The notes: generated by a model from the letters alone, not told the origin. A stretch of DNA of 64,000 bases from Sphagnum compactum (GCA_965153455.1 OZ234495.1:10846875-10910874); one strand, 5' to 3'. Shown: positions 48,113 to 59,997, counted from the stretch's first letter. A program made the numbers and translations.

Positions 48113-48135
48113 CCCCCCTCCCCCCCCCCCCCCCC
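48113..48135. repeat. poly-C tract
   Basis: A run of C, interrupted once by T, ends in 15 consecutive C. The opposite strand is poly-G and could form a quadruplex. Length is probably variable and sequencing-prone. Confidence 0.9.
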
Positions 48136-48779
48136 AAAAGAAAAAGACTGGGCCTCTTGAGTGCAAGTTGCCTCACCTGATTGGCTGCCAAAGATTTATA
48201 TCTCTACCTGTGTTCATCACCATTTTTGGCGTAAGCTAATGTCAGGGGCATGAATTTGGGGACATAGTCAGAAGATTAGACAATGCAAAATCAGTGATCC
48301 CACTCCAGTTAAGTAACAGCAAAAAATAAAATAATGAGGGGCCGGTTTGGGTGGGAAGAAAAAAAGATTGGGAACTTTTCTAAAAGGGAGTTTTGCCCTA
48401 ACATGATAGAGACCAGCTATTGGTCTGATCCTCCTCAGAGTGTGTTTTTTGTTTAGAAACAAAAAACAGAGTCAGTGGGTGGGTCCACTATCTAGTTTAT
48501 TGGGAATCTGGGAATGCACACCCTGCTGCTGCTTAAATGTTTTGCTCATAACAGCAGCCACAAAAGTATGAAGAAGCAAGCCATCAAAGCCTTTTGTTGC
48601 CATAAGGATTCTCATATCTGCTAGTTAATTTAAAGTTCATTCTCCAATAACTCACTGACGCCCTCTTGGGTTGGTGATAGAGTCTTGGGGATTGCAACCA
48701 GACCGGAACTGTTGGGCTGTTGTTGTTGATGATCATCGTCATGCTCTCTGGGCTGGCATAAAATAAAACTGTGGAACAC

Positions 48780-48902
48780 TGCAGTAGTGCTCGTGTTAGA
48801 CAAAAAAAAGCGGAAGAAGACTTCTCTTTTGGATTACTACAACACTACTGCAGTAGTGCTCTTGTATTATATTACACCAAAAAAAGAAAAGACTTCTCTT
48901 TG
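48780..48902. repeat. ~70-bp direct duplication
   Basis: CTGCAGTAGTGCTCGTG...AGAAGACTTCTCTTTT is repeated as CTGCAGTAGTGCTCTTG...AAAAGACTTCTCTTTG with a start-to-start distance of about 70 bases. Confidence 0.75.
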
Positions 48903-50464
48903 AGACTCTACCGAATCTTTTCTCTCTATAATAATCCTGGTTAGGACGTTAGCAGGTTCATAGTGGTGAAGATACGTGTTTGCATCAGCGGTATCAATGT
49001 AGTCCTGACATCAGCCTTTGGCCGTCTGCAAACACTCAAGGAACAATCCATCTGAATAAAAATCCAAGGGCTGCAAAACAAAAAATTGGGAAGCATGTCA
49101 GGAACCTCCTCATAATTTGCTGAGTGTGTTTCTTATTATAGATTAGTGTCTAGTGTCTTTCACCCTACATTACATTGGACGTGAACTGCACCCCCTAAAA
49201 ACTGCTAGAAACAATGGGGCACTGCCATACACCCACTTCCAGCACACCAGAGAAAAATGCATATTGCGACTGCTCTGCAAGTATTGTTTTAAGGAACAGG
49301 GTAGTAACTGAGGACCAATGATCCCAAAACACTTGTAGAGTGTAAGCCAGGGGTTTCTAGAGCCCCGGTCAATTGTGTATACACATCCTTTGTGAGACTC
49401 AGATAGTAAAAACGCTAGACTTGTCCAAATCTGGGGTTCTGTTTCCTATTTCCTTTCTCTTTGAGACAACCCATTGGCATGGCACGATAAGCAACCGCGG
49501 CTTGAAACTATGGGGTCACCTATGGGGGTTTGTGCCAGCTGCTTGGTGGATGCACACCTTCACATGCAAATAAGCTAAACTACTACTTTGTTTTTATAAA
49601 ATCTGAAACGAATAGCAAGCTAAACTACTATTTTGCTGGGATGAAAAACCAAAACCATCTTCTGTTCCCAAGGAATATCAGCTGGAAGAGCAAGCTCCTT
49701 ATAGAGAGTCCTTCCGGCCCATCACTGCCTCCTTCTGGTGGTGGGTTTTTTGGTAGGGCTGAGAGCCAAAATCACACCAGAGTCTTTGTAAAACTACCAA
49801 ATAATCATGCACGTTACCACGAACTTGTCAACCATGTAAAGGTTGGTAAGCTGGTGTGAAAGGAAACAAACCGCACAAGTAATGTGCCAGAAACCTGTCT
49901 GTTAGTATGAGGAGGAGGTTACCCGGCTGCTGAAATACGCAGAAATGTTAGGGCTTTTGCACCCCTCAGTAAAATCACAGAAGCAAGTGTTAAAATGTCT
50001 TTGCAAATTGCATAGACCTTTTGCATGGGCCACATGCAAAAGACATCCAACATTAAGTTCTAGTTCACCATAAGTAACTCTTCAAAACAATTCAAGGTAC
50101 CGATTCAAACAATCTCATTTCGCCATAATTGTTTTCTTCCCACCAAAGCACAAGCTTAATAGGCAATTACAACATTTAGTTGCTAAGTTACTGCAGAGAA
50201 CTCTTCAAACCAATTGAAGGCTCCCATTCTAACAATCTCATTGGCCATATAGGAATTTTTTTACACCATAGCAGAATTCTATTCAACATAGCTCTTATAT
50301 TTGTCTATATGTTTTTCACTACTTCAAATACTATAACCCTTGTCTCCACTCTGTATACAGAGTCCCAGTCTCTTTTTGGCTGGCTATATAGTAGCCAAAA
50401 TACCAAGTGAAAGATTATAAAGTGCTAAAAAGAGTACTTTAAAAGATTCACAATAACCAGAATT

Positions 50465-50640
50465 TGATCGAAATTTAGGAAAAATCTACAGATTTCTATA
50501 CATGGTTCAAGTATGTAGCCAAAAATGTTGAAGTGTGTTTCAAAAAATGTTACGTTCGTATTTAGCTTGTAGCCAAATCTGGCTAAATCTTCCTGTGGGC
50601 CATCGCCACATTGGCTACATCATAATAGTATTGACCAAAA
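50465..50640 (-). repeat. dispersed repeat B, copy 3 (inverted)
   Basis: The reverse complement reads TGTAGCCAATGTGGCGAT, AGGAAGATTTAGCCAGATTT, GGCTACAAGCTAAATACG, then TTTTTGGCTACATACTTGAA and CATGTATAGAAA. These are the same blocks, in the same order, as at 9,776 and 14,508. It is more diverged than the other two. Confidence 0.55.
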
Positions 50641-52204
50641 AAGAACAGATACAGACAGCGGTAAAAAACTGAAGAACCAGTGACCTGAAAGGCACAGAAG
50701 ATGGTTTTCTTCTGCCATGAAGCTTGTCTTCTTTTGCTCCAAAAGCAAAAAAAAGAAAGAAAAAAGAAAGGAAAGGCACATGAGAAGATGACTGAAAGAG
50801 AGAGAGGTACTTACTCATTATTTGAGTATAAGTAGTTTTCTTTTTTCCTTCTGGAGACAAGATTCTAAGAAGCAAAACACAAAACTCGTGCATGCCAAGG
50901 TCGTTGTGTCTTTCTACTATTAGCCAAACAGCCTGTGCTGTGCTGCCAATCATAGGATTTGGTACTAGGTATGAATATGTTTATAGTGTGGCGCTGTGTG
51001 GTACTACTTAAGTATAATAGTGCAGTTATTTGTACTCTTGCACAGAAAGCTTTGCATATTCAAAGTACTTACTGTTGTAATTGCTGTGGGGGCACGCATT
51101 CCGATTTTGTTCACAAATATTATAGCAACCTGTATTTCTTGGGTTTTTTCTAAATGACAAGAGCTAGGTACTGGTACCTGTGAGTACCAAATTAAGTAGC
51201 TGTGGCAAACGATTTCTAAATAAACAATTTTGCAAGTTGAGCAATGCCTCCAGAGTCCATACTACTGCGGGAACTAATACAATAATTTCTTACTCCACAC
51301 AAATACTGATATTGGTCAAAGCACTACTAGAAGGTATGTGAAAATAGGTAGAATGAAATCCATTATTTCAAAGACTAGTGAAGTACTAATGTTTTCAACT
51401 GCACTTGCATGACCAAAAAGTCTATATATTGCAGTTTAGGGTTTAGGATTTTCTGCATGCTTTTTTTACTTTTCAAATGGATTGGTGTTGAGAAGTTCAA
51501 TTAAGAATTGATATAAATGACCTCTGTGATGAGCATTGTGGCGCCTATGCCATAACCACTACTTTTGACTAAAATAAGCCCAACTTTCCGCTGTCTTGGC
51601 TGGTTTACTGGGTTCAGGGCTGCAGCTGACAATTCTATACTGCAACTCATGTAGCTCACTGATCGCGTAAGTCCTTGGTTCACATCTTTTCTCAGACATG
51701 AAGAATATGTGTCTACTGTCTACCCAGTACATATCACTAGTGGTATACCTTGCACTTTGCAAAAGACATGTATTGAAATTAGCAATATTGTTGTCTTGGT
51801 AAAGGTGGACATAGTTGCATGTACATAGTTTGCACATAGTTGCTATGCACATAGCCTGACTCCCAAGACACCCAGATATGCTGAAAGCTGCACAGGGACC
51901 ACAAGAGAGAGATTGATACCCCGTCCTTCCCCGTCCACCCATTAGCTGCATGCCCACAGATGGTGGTGTATTTTATTTAAGTAAGTTAAACCTGGAAAAA
52001 TCCAGTGTTCCTCTAGTGATCTGTTTTGGAAGGCAAACTGGTTCTATATCTATCCTACTAATTAAACAACTAAATTCATGATCACCACACCCTACACCTT
52101 TTGAGAGCTGAAGTTTAGCAATTCAAATTCTGACTTCACTTAAAGATGGACTCTCAATCTTTTGTATGTCCACCCACTGCTTCTCTAGATTGTCACTGTT
52201 GTCA

Positions 52205-52640
52205 ATAAAGTTGCAGCAAGTTCACAACAACCTAATCACTCTTAATTATTAATTCAAATTTCGGTAGATTAACAGCACTGCAATAGTCACGCACACTATA
52301 ATAGTCACCCTTATTAATAAAAAGTTAGGCAGGTTTCCAACGCTATATTAGTCACTGTTATTAAAATAAAGTTCAGCTGCAGGTTTACAACACTATAATC
52401 ACACTCTTATTAAGAAAGTTCAGCAGGTTCACAACACTATAGTCACTCTTATTAGTAATAAAGCTTGGCAGGTCTAGACTCTACAACACTATTTAATCAC
52501 TCTTATGAACAACCATGTTTAAGCAGGTTTTTACAAATACAGTATAGTTACACTCTTATTAACAATATAGTTGGACAGCTGCTTTACAACACTATAGTCA
52601 CTCAGTGTATTATTAAAAGTTTGGCCAGGTTTGGAACAAC
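52205..52640. repeat. ~55-bp degenerate minisatellite upstream of the WIP gene
   Basis: About eight units follow the consensus AAGTTCAGCAGGTTTACAAC, ACTATAGTCACTCTTATTA with AT-rich spacers. Units at about 52,320, 52,370, 52,420 and 52,460 are clearest. It ends ~550 bases before the GC-rich leader of the WIP gene. An open frame through it (52,465-52,908) shows no protein features. Copy number is likely polymorphic; a promoter role is possible but unproven. Confidence 0.8.
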
Positions 52641-53137
52641 TACCATAGCACAGGGGCATCTTCAACACGTGATTATTGCACAATTAATTAAATTAATTGT
52701 GAAGATTCCATGTTTGAGAAATAAAATATTCTTGAATATTGCAAAAAGATTCGCTCTAATTTTCCTGGACACATTTTATTCTTTGGAAAAAAGAAATAGA
52801 AGTATTTCTTTGAAAATTTCAAACATTTGTACCAATAATATAATTAGTGTCCAAGCCGGCCAAGGTATTATGGTGTATCATGGTGGAGAAAGAAACCGGA
52901 TAAAATAAAAACTACTGGGGATGATGGGTGTGGGTATACATACTACTAGGGACAAGGAGTGGTGGAATTGGACATAAAATATAATAAGATGAGAGTGGTT
53001 CAAATAGAGTCAATGAGAAGAGGTAGCGGTCCAACCCCATCACCCTGTTGTCTTTGTTAATCAGAAATGTTTGCAAATGGGGGTTTTCCTTGAATATCCC
53101 TCCATCTTCTGTTGTCCCTTGCACACCTCCTCCCCTT

Positions 53138-53185
53138 TTGTGTGTATATATATATTTTTTATTTTTATATATTTTTTATTTCTTT
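53138..53185 (+). promoter_or_regulatory. TATA-rich core promoter candidate of the WIP gene
   Basis: GTGTGTATATATATATTTTT and a following TTTTTATATATTTTTTATTT directly precede the sharp rise in GC and CpG at about 53,190. A transcription start 25-40 bases downstream would give a leader of ~1 kb or a leader with an intron. Composition change is the main support; no transcript data are available. Confidence 0.35.
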
Positions 53186-53189
53186 TGTT

Positions 53190-54805
53190 TTTGTTAGCTT
53201 AGTTTGGTTGCTTTGTCGAATCGCTCAAGCGGCCAGTTTTTTTCTTCGCGACCCAACGCAGCAGCAGCTTCAGCAACAGCCGGTCTTCCCTAAAGAGACT
53301 GCGCACCGCTCTGCCATCGCGGTTGTGGGTTTGAATGCGTTTTTTTGTGCTTACTGCAGCTCCAGCTGTTGTAGGTGCCATCCACATGCTAGCTACGACT
53401 ATGGTCTAATATCGATCTTGTATGAAAGGCGTTTGGAGATGAGGGTGACTCTGGTGCAGAGCTGTTGCCTGCGGCTGGGTGAGTGAGTTAGGGAATGGAT
53501 GACATGACGATGCCGTTGCTAGTAACTAGTCGTGGATCGGGAGGTGATGATCATAAAGCTGGATCGGAGAGCGGCGATCGGTTACAAGGCGAAAGCACCG
53601 ACATTAACTTGTGATTGGGTTTCTTTCAGTATCGTCGCTTCTCCTGATCAGGTTATTCTTGTCGACTGTTGCGTCCAGTTTGGATTGGGACGAAAGTGGA
53701 GGAAGAAGAAGATAAGATGAAGTGACGAGAGTTGGTGGAAACCCTCGACGGCGAGATAAGATTGTTGATCGTCGAGTTAGCGCGCGAAGTGCTAGAGCGA
53801 TCAATGTTTGCGAGATTGATGTCGTTACGTGTATCTCTCTGTTCAATGATTTGTCCGTGATGATGACGTGGTGGAAAGATCCCGGCGGGACGTCGAGTCT
53901 TTGGAAGGCAGTTGATGTGACCGACTAGGGTGGCCGGGGGCATGACGATACCTGCAGGTTTCCGTGCTGAAGAGATTGGAGATGCAATCTAAGTTCGGAT
54001 TTTGTGCATGATGGGTCGATGTGTTCCCGGACTGTGCCGGGGGCTTTAGCTCTCTGTAAATCCGCCGATGTCTAGCCTTCTGTACGCTTGCAGCAAGCAG
54101 AACGATAGGATGGTTGGATCGAACCGCGTCTCGTATCTGCCGCCGCGCCGCTATTCCTGATAAGCACATTGAAGAATTTGGTGAGAAACGAGAGACTTGT
54201 GCAGTAAAAAGTCAGCAACTTCGTCGGGCGGACAGCTGCTGCAATGAACTGGAGGAGTAACCATCAGCAGGCCGGTGCATCAGTGGCTGTGCCACCGTGT
54301 CTGAACTCTGTACCGCATATTGCGCATCCTGTAGAACCCTTATGTCGCGAATGGTGGAATCCGCACCAGCTGGCGCTTCAACCAGCTGATCATGCAAGTG
54401 CGGCGCGATGGCCGGCTGCCGTTTCCACCATCGACCATTTCACTGACATCAGTTTGTGGCCCAGCGGCACTGCAACCGGTCGAAGCTGCAGCCCCAATTT
54501 TGACACATCCATTGCGCGGCCGGAGTCGCAGCTGAGTACCTCTCATGTCACCAGGCCGGTGCGTACATCATATCCGATAGATCCTTAAACCCTAGCATGT
54601 TTTGTCTTGAAATGTTTTGATCTATTGCCAGCTTCAATTAGCAGCTTGTTGGTAGATTTTCTTTTGGATGTCCGCGTGTGGAGAGACCAAATCCGATGGA
54701 TCTGCGTAGAGGCCGTGTCCGACAAACTAACAACAATAAGCTCGCTCGACTCATGCAATTCAAATAAATCATAGAAGAACAATCATGCAGTGCCCATCAT
54801 GAGTC
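53190..54805 (+). other. GC/CpG-rich leader and possible 5' exon of the WIP gene
   Basis: This 1.6-kb stretch is clearly richer in G, C and CpG than the window average. It is open in several frames on both strands, none with a recognised domain. One plus-strand ATG frame (54,244-54,588, starting MNWRSNHQQAGAS, Pro/Ser/Ala-rich) could supply the missing N-terminus. A donor near 54,559-54,564 (GGTGCGTACA) and an acceptor at 54,811-54,812 (CTTGTCAG) would join it, with one donor choice in phase. That is inference; an ordinary long 5' untranslated leader is equally possible. Confidence 0.4.
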
Positions 54806-56169
54806 TTGTCAGAAAATTGCCACACATGTGTGAAATTTGACTCCAGAATATTCCTCCGTGATACCCATGTGGAGCAGCAATTTCATACTCTGGAGGATCC
54901 GCAGCAGCAGTGCAGCAGTTCTGTACAACAACATCCGAATCAACACTTCTATCAGCAAGCACAAAAGCTGTATAAATGCAGCCAACGATCATGCAGCAGT
55001 GTGTCATCCGATTCTCATGGACGACCAGCTGCTCTTCGGCGGCGGCCGCTGCCTTTCCTAAGCCTCAGTCCTCCAACCGCAGATGATCATGATCATGATC
55101 ATCAAGGATCGATTCACGCAGCAGGAGATCTGCAACCTTACTACAGGTCATCCAGCTCGACTGCGGATCATGCCGGATCAACTTCCACCGTGATTCTATC
55201 ATCGGCACGAGATTCTGGTAATGCATGTCAGAAATATTCTGACGTGAATGACGTGACGGTGGCACTGCACATCGGGCCTCCAGCTGCCTCTTACGATGAC
55301 TACTGCATGGAAGCTGGTGCCTGCAGAAGAAGGCAAGATGCAGGTTCCTCTCCTCACAGCGGTTATGACCGCAACCACGTTGATACTGACGATCAGTCCA
55401 ACGACAGCAGCTCTCAGAAGGTCATGGAGCTGGGAGTGGAACAGCACCTGCTGCTTGAAGCACAGTATTGGATTCCCACATCGGCCCAGATTCTGGTGGG
55501 GCCTACGCAATTCTCCTGTCATATTTGCAGCAAGACTTTCAACCGTTACAATAACCTGCAGGTGGGTAATCGAGACAGCAGCTAGCTCGTTGCAGGATCC
55601 TTTGAATGGAGGATTCATGAGAATATACTCTTGTGATCGTCCATGACGTCTTACGGAGCTGCGGAGAACATGGTCTCTAATCTTCTTCTCCTTCGTATTT
55701 GCAGATGCATATGTGGGGCCATGGATCGCAGTACAGGAAAGGACCAGAATCGCTGCGAGGCACACAACCCACAGCGATTCTTCGGCTTCCGTGCTACTGT
55801 TGTGTACAAGGATGCCGCAACAACATTTCGCACCCTCGATCCAAGCCACTCAAGGATTTCCGCACGCTGCAAACTCATTACAAACGGAAGCACGGAATCA
55901 AACCTTTCATGTGTCGCAAATGTGGTAAGACGTTCGCTGTTCGAGGGGACTGGCGAACCCATGAGAAGAACTGCGGAAAGCTCTGGTACTGCACTTGTGG
56001 TTCAGACTTCAAACACAAACGCTCCCTCAAAGACCATATTAGAGCTTTCGGCCATGGCCATGCTGCACGCTGTGCTGGTGGCGCTGCTGGTGGTCACTCC
56101 TGCGAGGATGAGGACGACCCTGTAATGTCAGAAGATGATACAGCTGATCATGCAGATGTCTCAGGATAG
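54806..56169 (+). CDS. WIP-domain C2H2 zinc-finger transcription factor (NTT/WIP2-like), 5' end unresolved
   Basis: Plant WIP proteins are nuclear DNA-binding regulators; family members TT1/WIP1 and NTT/WIP2 act in seed-coat and carpel development. Coding: 54,806-55,561 and 55,705-56,169 (stop TAG), joined in phase 0. Counting from 54,806, 406 residues: Gln/Ser-rich start, LPFLSLSPP at 82-90, Asp/His tract 93-99, [10 protein letters not shown] at 150-159 and the WIP motif YWIPT at 221-225. Four fingers follow: CHIC...HMWGH (finger 1, split by the intron after LQ, residue 252), CYCCVQGC...HYKRKH (282-315), [14 protein letters not shown]...HEKNC (322-342) and [20 protein letters not shown]...H (348-371). 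An acidic tail ends it. All expected Cys/His ligands are present. A TGA at 54,800 closes the frame upstream, and its first ATG is only residue 168, so the start must lie in another exon or be obscured by an assembly error. Confidence 0.95.
55562..55704 (+). other. WIP gene intron (143 bp)
   Basis: The donor CAG|GTGGGT and the acceptor TATTTGCAG|ATGCAT join NNLQ to MHMWGHG without changing frame, splitting finger 1 in its helix. A pyrimidine-rich stretch (TCTTCTTCTCCTTC) precedes the acceptor. The position is the conserved intron site I know from seed-plant WIP genes. Reading through would give a stop seven codons after the donor. Confidence 0.95.
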
Positions 56170-58970
56170 AAACCACCTAGCTAGCAGCTACAACCTTGCA
56201 ATATACCAGCTGATCATCTCACCTGTGTCTCTTTCACCACCTGTACTAAGACATGCAGCAACCTTGACTTTGGCAAGTTACAGAAAAGGAGTGCACTCAG
56301 CTTTCAAACACTGTGAATGAACTCTGTTGTGGTATATATAAATTCCATATTATAGCTCCTGCACCTTGGCACTGCAGCTGGAAGAGAGCTGCAACAGCAG
56401 CAGCAGCAGGATTCATAGTACTATCACATGCAGATCAGGTATGCCAGTCTCAATGATCTTTACTCAGGTGATGCAAATACACTCCACCTCTCCAAATTGA
56501 CTTGAGTACTGTGCAGCAGCTCTTAGTGATCATGTCTGTGCTTTAATCCTCTTCCATGTATGTACTTCTGGAAGTCTTAGAATTATGAGATTTTATCTCA
56601 TCAGGTTTTGATGAGCTCTGAGGAGGAATTCAGCTGGACATACAATGACCTTGTGCAATACTCTAAATGCCAAGGCACCTTCCTCACATGTATAAAATCT
56701 GCATTACCCCTCAGCACAAACCTGATTTCAATGGGTTCCTATAAACGGAAGTGGTACTGTAGGTATGACTTTATACATGCCACCTTTTTGTGTCCCATAT
56801 TTGAGTAACAGCCTGAAACTGGGTATGCCTGAATTGAATTTGTGGGCAGATTCTGCAGTTCAAGTAGAGGAACTGTCATATGTTGTAGTTTCATTCTGAA
56901 ATAGACATCTTAACTTCATTAAGTCTGAGTTGATCACTCTCTGTCGCATTTTTGGCAGTTGCAAGGTGTGTCAAAATATTTCTTTGCCTACTCATTGTTA
57001 CCCTTGGTAGTAGCTTTGATTGACATTGTCTTTGTTGTTTTCAGGTATCTAAAGACTTTCCACATACCTCTAAGCACAAGATATTGTATTGCCCTACTGT
57101 GGCTTTTGTATAGCAGATTGTCAATTGCTTGTGATTTGGGAACATACTGTGGACAAAATGGGAACCAATTTGCCAAAAATACTAACCCAGAAAACTAATA
57201 AGAAGGCCTAAGTAGCAAGGTGTTTGCCTGAAGGATTGTTACAGGATTTCTTATGTGCTTAAAGCTTTGCAATGAGATATTCTTGGCAATAGCAGCTTAT
57301 GCAAATCATGGATAATTAATCAAACCTCTGGCAATGAGTGAAAATCATTACTGTGAAAGCAATTTTCACTCATATAAGAGATGGGTTGTTGAAAAATTGC
57401 TGAGTTTCAGGCGGAGTTTTGATTATAAGAAATAAATAGTGTAAGCCTTCAATATGCTGTAATCATATTGCGAACACAGTAGCTGCTGACAACATACTGA
57501 ATGAAAATCTAGCTATTATGTTTGTGACAATGAATTATCTAATGTCCACAAATTGGTTGGTGAATGGTTTACACCAAATAACAGTTAAACTTACAAGCAT
57601 GAAAGTATTAAAAAAAGTTGGATTTATGCAACCTAACAACCTTGGTGCAAAACTTAAATTGAAATCAACCAGAGACTTAGTTGAATTTGCAATAGCAAAA
57701 GAATTCAGTCAGAGACTGAACATTTGTTTTTCCCCACTGTAGCAACTAGCTGCTACACATAGCTTCCAGCTGGGCATTTCATGGTTCTTTTCTTTTCTTT
57801 TTAAGGGGACAGGCATTGCATGATGTCTTTGCATTGGGAATGGGAGACACACACTGGGAATGGGAGACACATTGCACTTTAGTTAAAGTCAGGAACATGT
57901 GAGTCCAACAGGATGGAGATTTTGATGATAAGCAAAAATTCAAGTCAAGAAATCCCTCCAAAACGTCAGCACTAAGCAAAATAAAGCAAGTTAATCCATG
58001 TGAGAATGGAAAGAGCATCGTTAGTAAATTAGTGCACTTGATCACACACTGAAATTTGAACCCACCCAAAGAGAGACCAGCATCAAGCAAAGCACTCAGA
58101 AGCAAGTGCAGTGCAGGTTATAAGGAAAACATCAAAGTCTGCATCCATGTTTTTCACATCATTACAGATCACACTCAGGTAGCAAAGAAGGGCCTCTGTT
58201 GAAACAAAGAGAGACGCATAGCTAGTCTGGGAATGTTCAGTTATAGTACGTAACACCAATGTAGTGCTCAGGTAGTTTACCACTGAATACATCAAGAAGT
58301 CAAAACCCAAATTTGTAAGTTTTTGGTCTGCTGATGAATCTAAGAAAGATCATGGCACACTCTGAGTGCTTAGGCATTACCTATTCAGCTGTTGAATTGA
58401 CTACCAACAGAGAAACCAGTGATGCTCCCTTGGATAAAAAGCACTGATGTCTTTCTTCAGTGCTTCAAATGCAAATCCTAGCTTCTAATCTACGTGACCC
58501 TTGGGTAAGCTGTGGATGACATTGGAAAATAGTATAACAAATGGCTTGTCAATTACTTTTCAAGTCTAAGTGTGTGGTCAAATATTCAGCCATAAATGTG
58601 GTAATCATTGTAAGCAGCATGTGGTCAAAAACGGTGGCATGTGTACTAGATTGAATTCACTACACTTCTACTAGCGCATTAGTTAGACACCCTTGTGCAC
58701 TTTAATAGATTACTCTAGATTACTCTTTTTGCATGGCAACTATTTCCACCTACCAGCATTTGTTAGCCTTATCTTTGAACGATCCTCCATATGCATATAA
58801 GTATATTGCCGGTTCTCATTAGTTCATCTCGATGTCATTGATCCATCTCTTTATAGGAACTAGTTTGAGTCACTACTCCATCATAGTATAGTTGTAAGTT
58901 TATTAACTTTTCAATGTAATTCCTTTTTTCTATTCAAGTTTATTGTACTAATTGTTTTCAGTCATGTTGT
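56170..58970. other. 3' flank of the WIP gene and spacer
   Basis: The 3' untranslated region probably covers the first few hundred bases, with repeated CAGCAG / CAGCTG words (56,370-56,410), but no clear polyadenylation signal can be chosen. A 24-bp duplication (TGGGAATGGGAGACACA) lies at 57,835-57,878. Further frames to 58,970 have no family features. Confidence 0.5.
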
Positions 58971-59305
58971 GTAATGGAAGAACTTGATTTTTCACAGGTT
59001 ATGGGCCCACGTTTTGGGTACATAGACAAATTCACATGAAAATATTTTATTCTCTAGAAGTTTAAGATGGAGACTATGTTGAAAGCTAGAGAGTTGTGGG
59101 GGCTATTAGATGGGAAAGATGTAAAGTTGAGTGAACACAAGGTAGTTACACTATCAACATACTCCAAGAGAAAGAACCGAGCTCACCTCATAGTGCAAAG
59201 TTTGTTTGAGAGCTGGTTGCTTGCAATGAGAAAATAGACTACTATGAAGGGCATTTGGGAGGTGATTCAAAACTGGTATGTTGATAAAGGTTTCACTAAC
59301 ATGCT

Positions 59306-59928
59306 AGGTAGTTGCAAGTTAGGGTGGTTCAAAAGTGGCAAGAGTCCTAATCCCAAAAGTCCATATTTTAACACTAAAATGAAAATAAATAATTTAAAAC
59401 CAATGTTGAGTGGACCCTATGTGATGATTAATCAACTAATAGAGTCCATAGGAAAGGCTACCCATTTAAACAACTTTTTGACATACATGTTAAGGGGGAA
59501 AAGATTAGTCCAACAAAAATGACCAAGATAGGGAATTTTGAAAATAAAGTCCCTATTATTTGTTGGTAAAAGTTTTTGTTGTAATGTTTCTCAATCCTTT
59601 TCTTTTCCATCATGTATCATATATTGAATCCTTATAAAAAGTATTGAAATGAAATCATAATAAAAAATGCATTTGAATGTTAATACAGAATCCAAATTAT
59701 AGTCCATATGTCCACTTTAAAAGTCCATTACTATATGATTGGTGTATGTTTATTGAGTTTCACCCTTCTATAATGGAATTTCATGACATTATCATGATAT
59801 GTTTTTTTGATCCATATTTTTTTCCTTCCACCTGATATTGGCAATTTTAATCCATAAATATTTTTGTCAAATTGATGATTTACAATGTGTTTGTGGCATT
59901 TGAAAAGAATACACTTTGTAGAAAATCC

Positions 59929-59963
<35 letters not shown>

Positions 59964-59997
59964 ACCCTAAGTTACAACTACCCGGCTCTTTTTGACA
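59306..59997. mobile_element. ~0.7-kb insertion within the copia gag
   Basis: Copia gag homology ends at about 59,305 and resumes at 59,998. The intervening DNA holds an unrelated Lys/Asn-rich open frame (to 59,522) and an (AT)n run at 59,933-59,961. No terminal repeats or target duplication are obvious, so it could be an insertion or a complex rearrangement. Confidence 0.5.
59933..59961. repeat. (AT)n microsatellite
   Basis: Pure AT dinucleotide run of about 28 bases near the right edge of the insert in the copia gag. Confidence 0.9.

Larger units (their letters stand above)
48136..52204. other. upstream flank of the WIP gene, unique sequence
   Basis: GC is a little higher and repeats are rarer than in the rest of the window, as expected next to a gene. 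Contents seen: a ~70-bp duplication (48,780-48,902), dispersed repeat B copy 3 (50,465-50,640) and a CACTACTAGAAGG word at 51,322. Open frames here have no family features. Distant enhancers may lie here but cannot be shown. Confidence 0.5.

Noticed and set aside
52465-52908. A 147-codon plus-strand frame upstream of the WIP gene
   Set aside because: It runs through the ~55-bp minisatellite, has no ATG-context or domain support, and is best explained by repeat composition.
53112-53486. A 124-codon plus-strand frame considered as a membrane protein
   Set aside because: Its hydrophobic start is the translated TATA/T-rich stretch and the rest is the CpG-rich leader of the WIP gene; no homology is recognised.
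55199-55849. A long minus-strand frame opposite the WIP exons
   Set aside because: It is the antisense shadow of a GC-rich coding region; the plus strand carries the conserved zinc-finger domain.
55643-56125. A 160-codon plus-strand frame overlapping WIP exon B
   Set aside because: It is the wrong frame of the same exon; the frame starting at 55,705 carries all zinc ligands.
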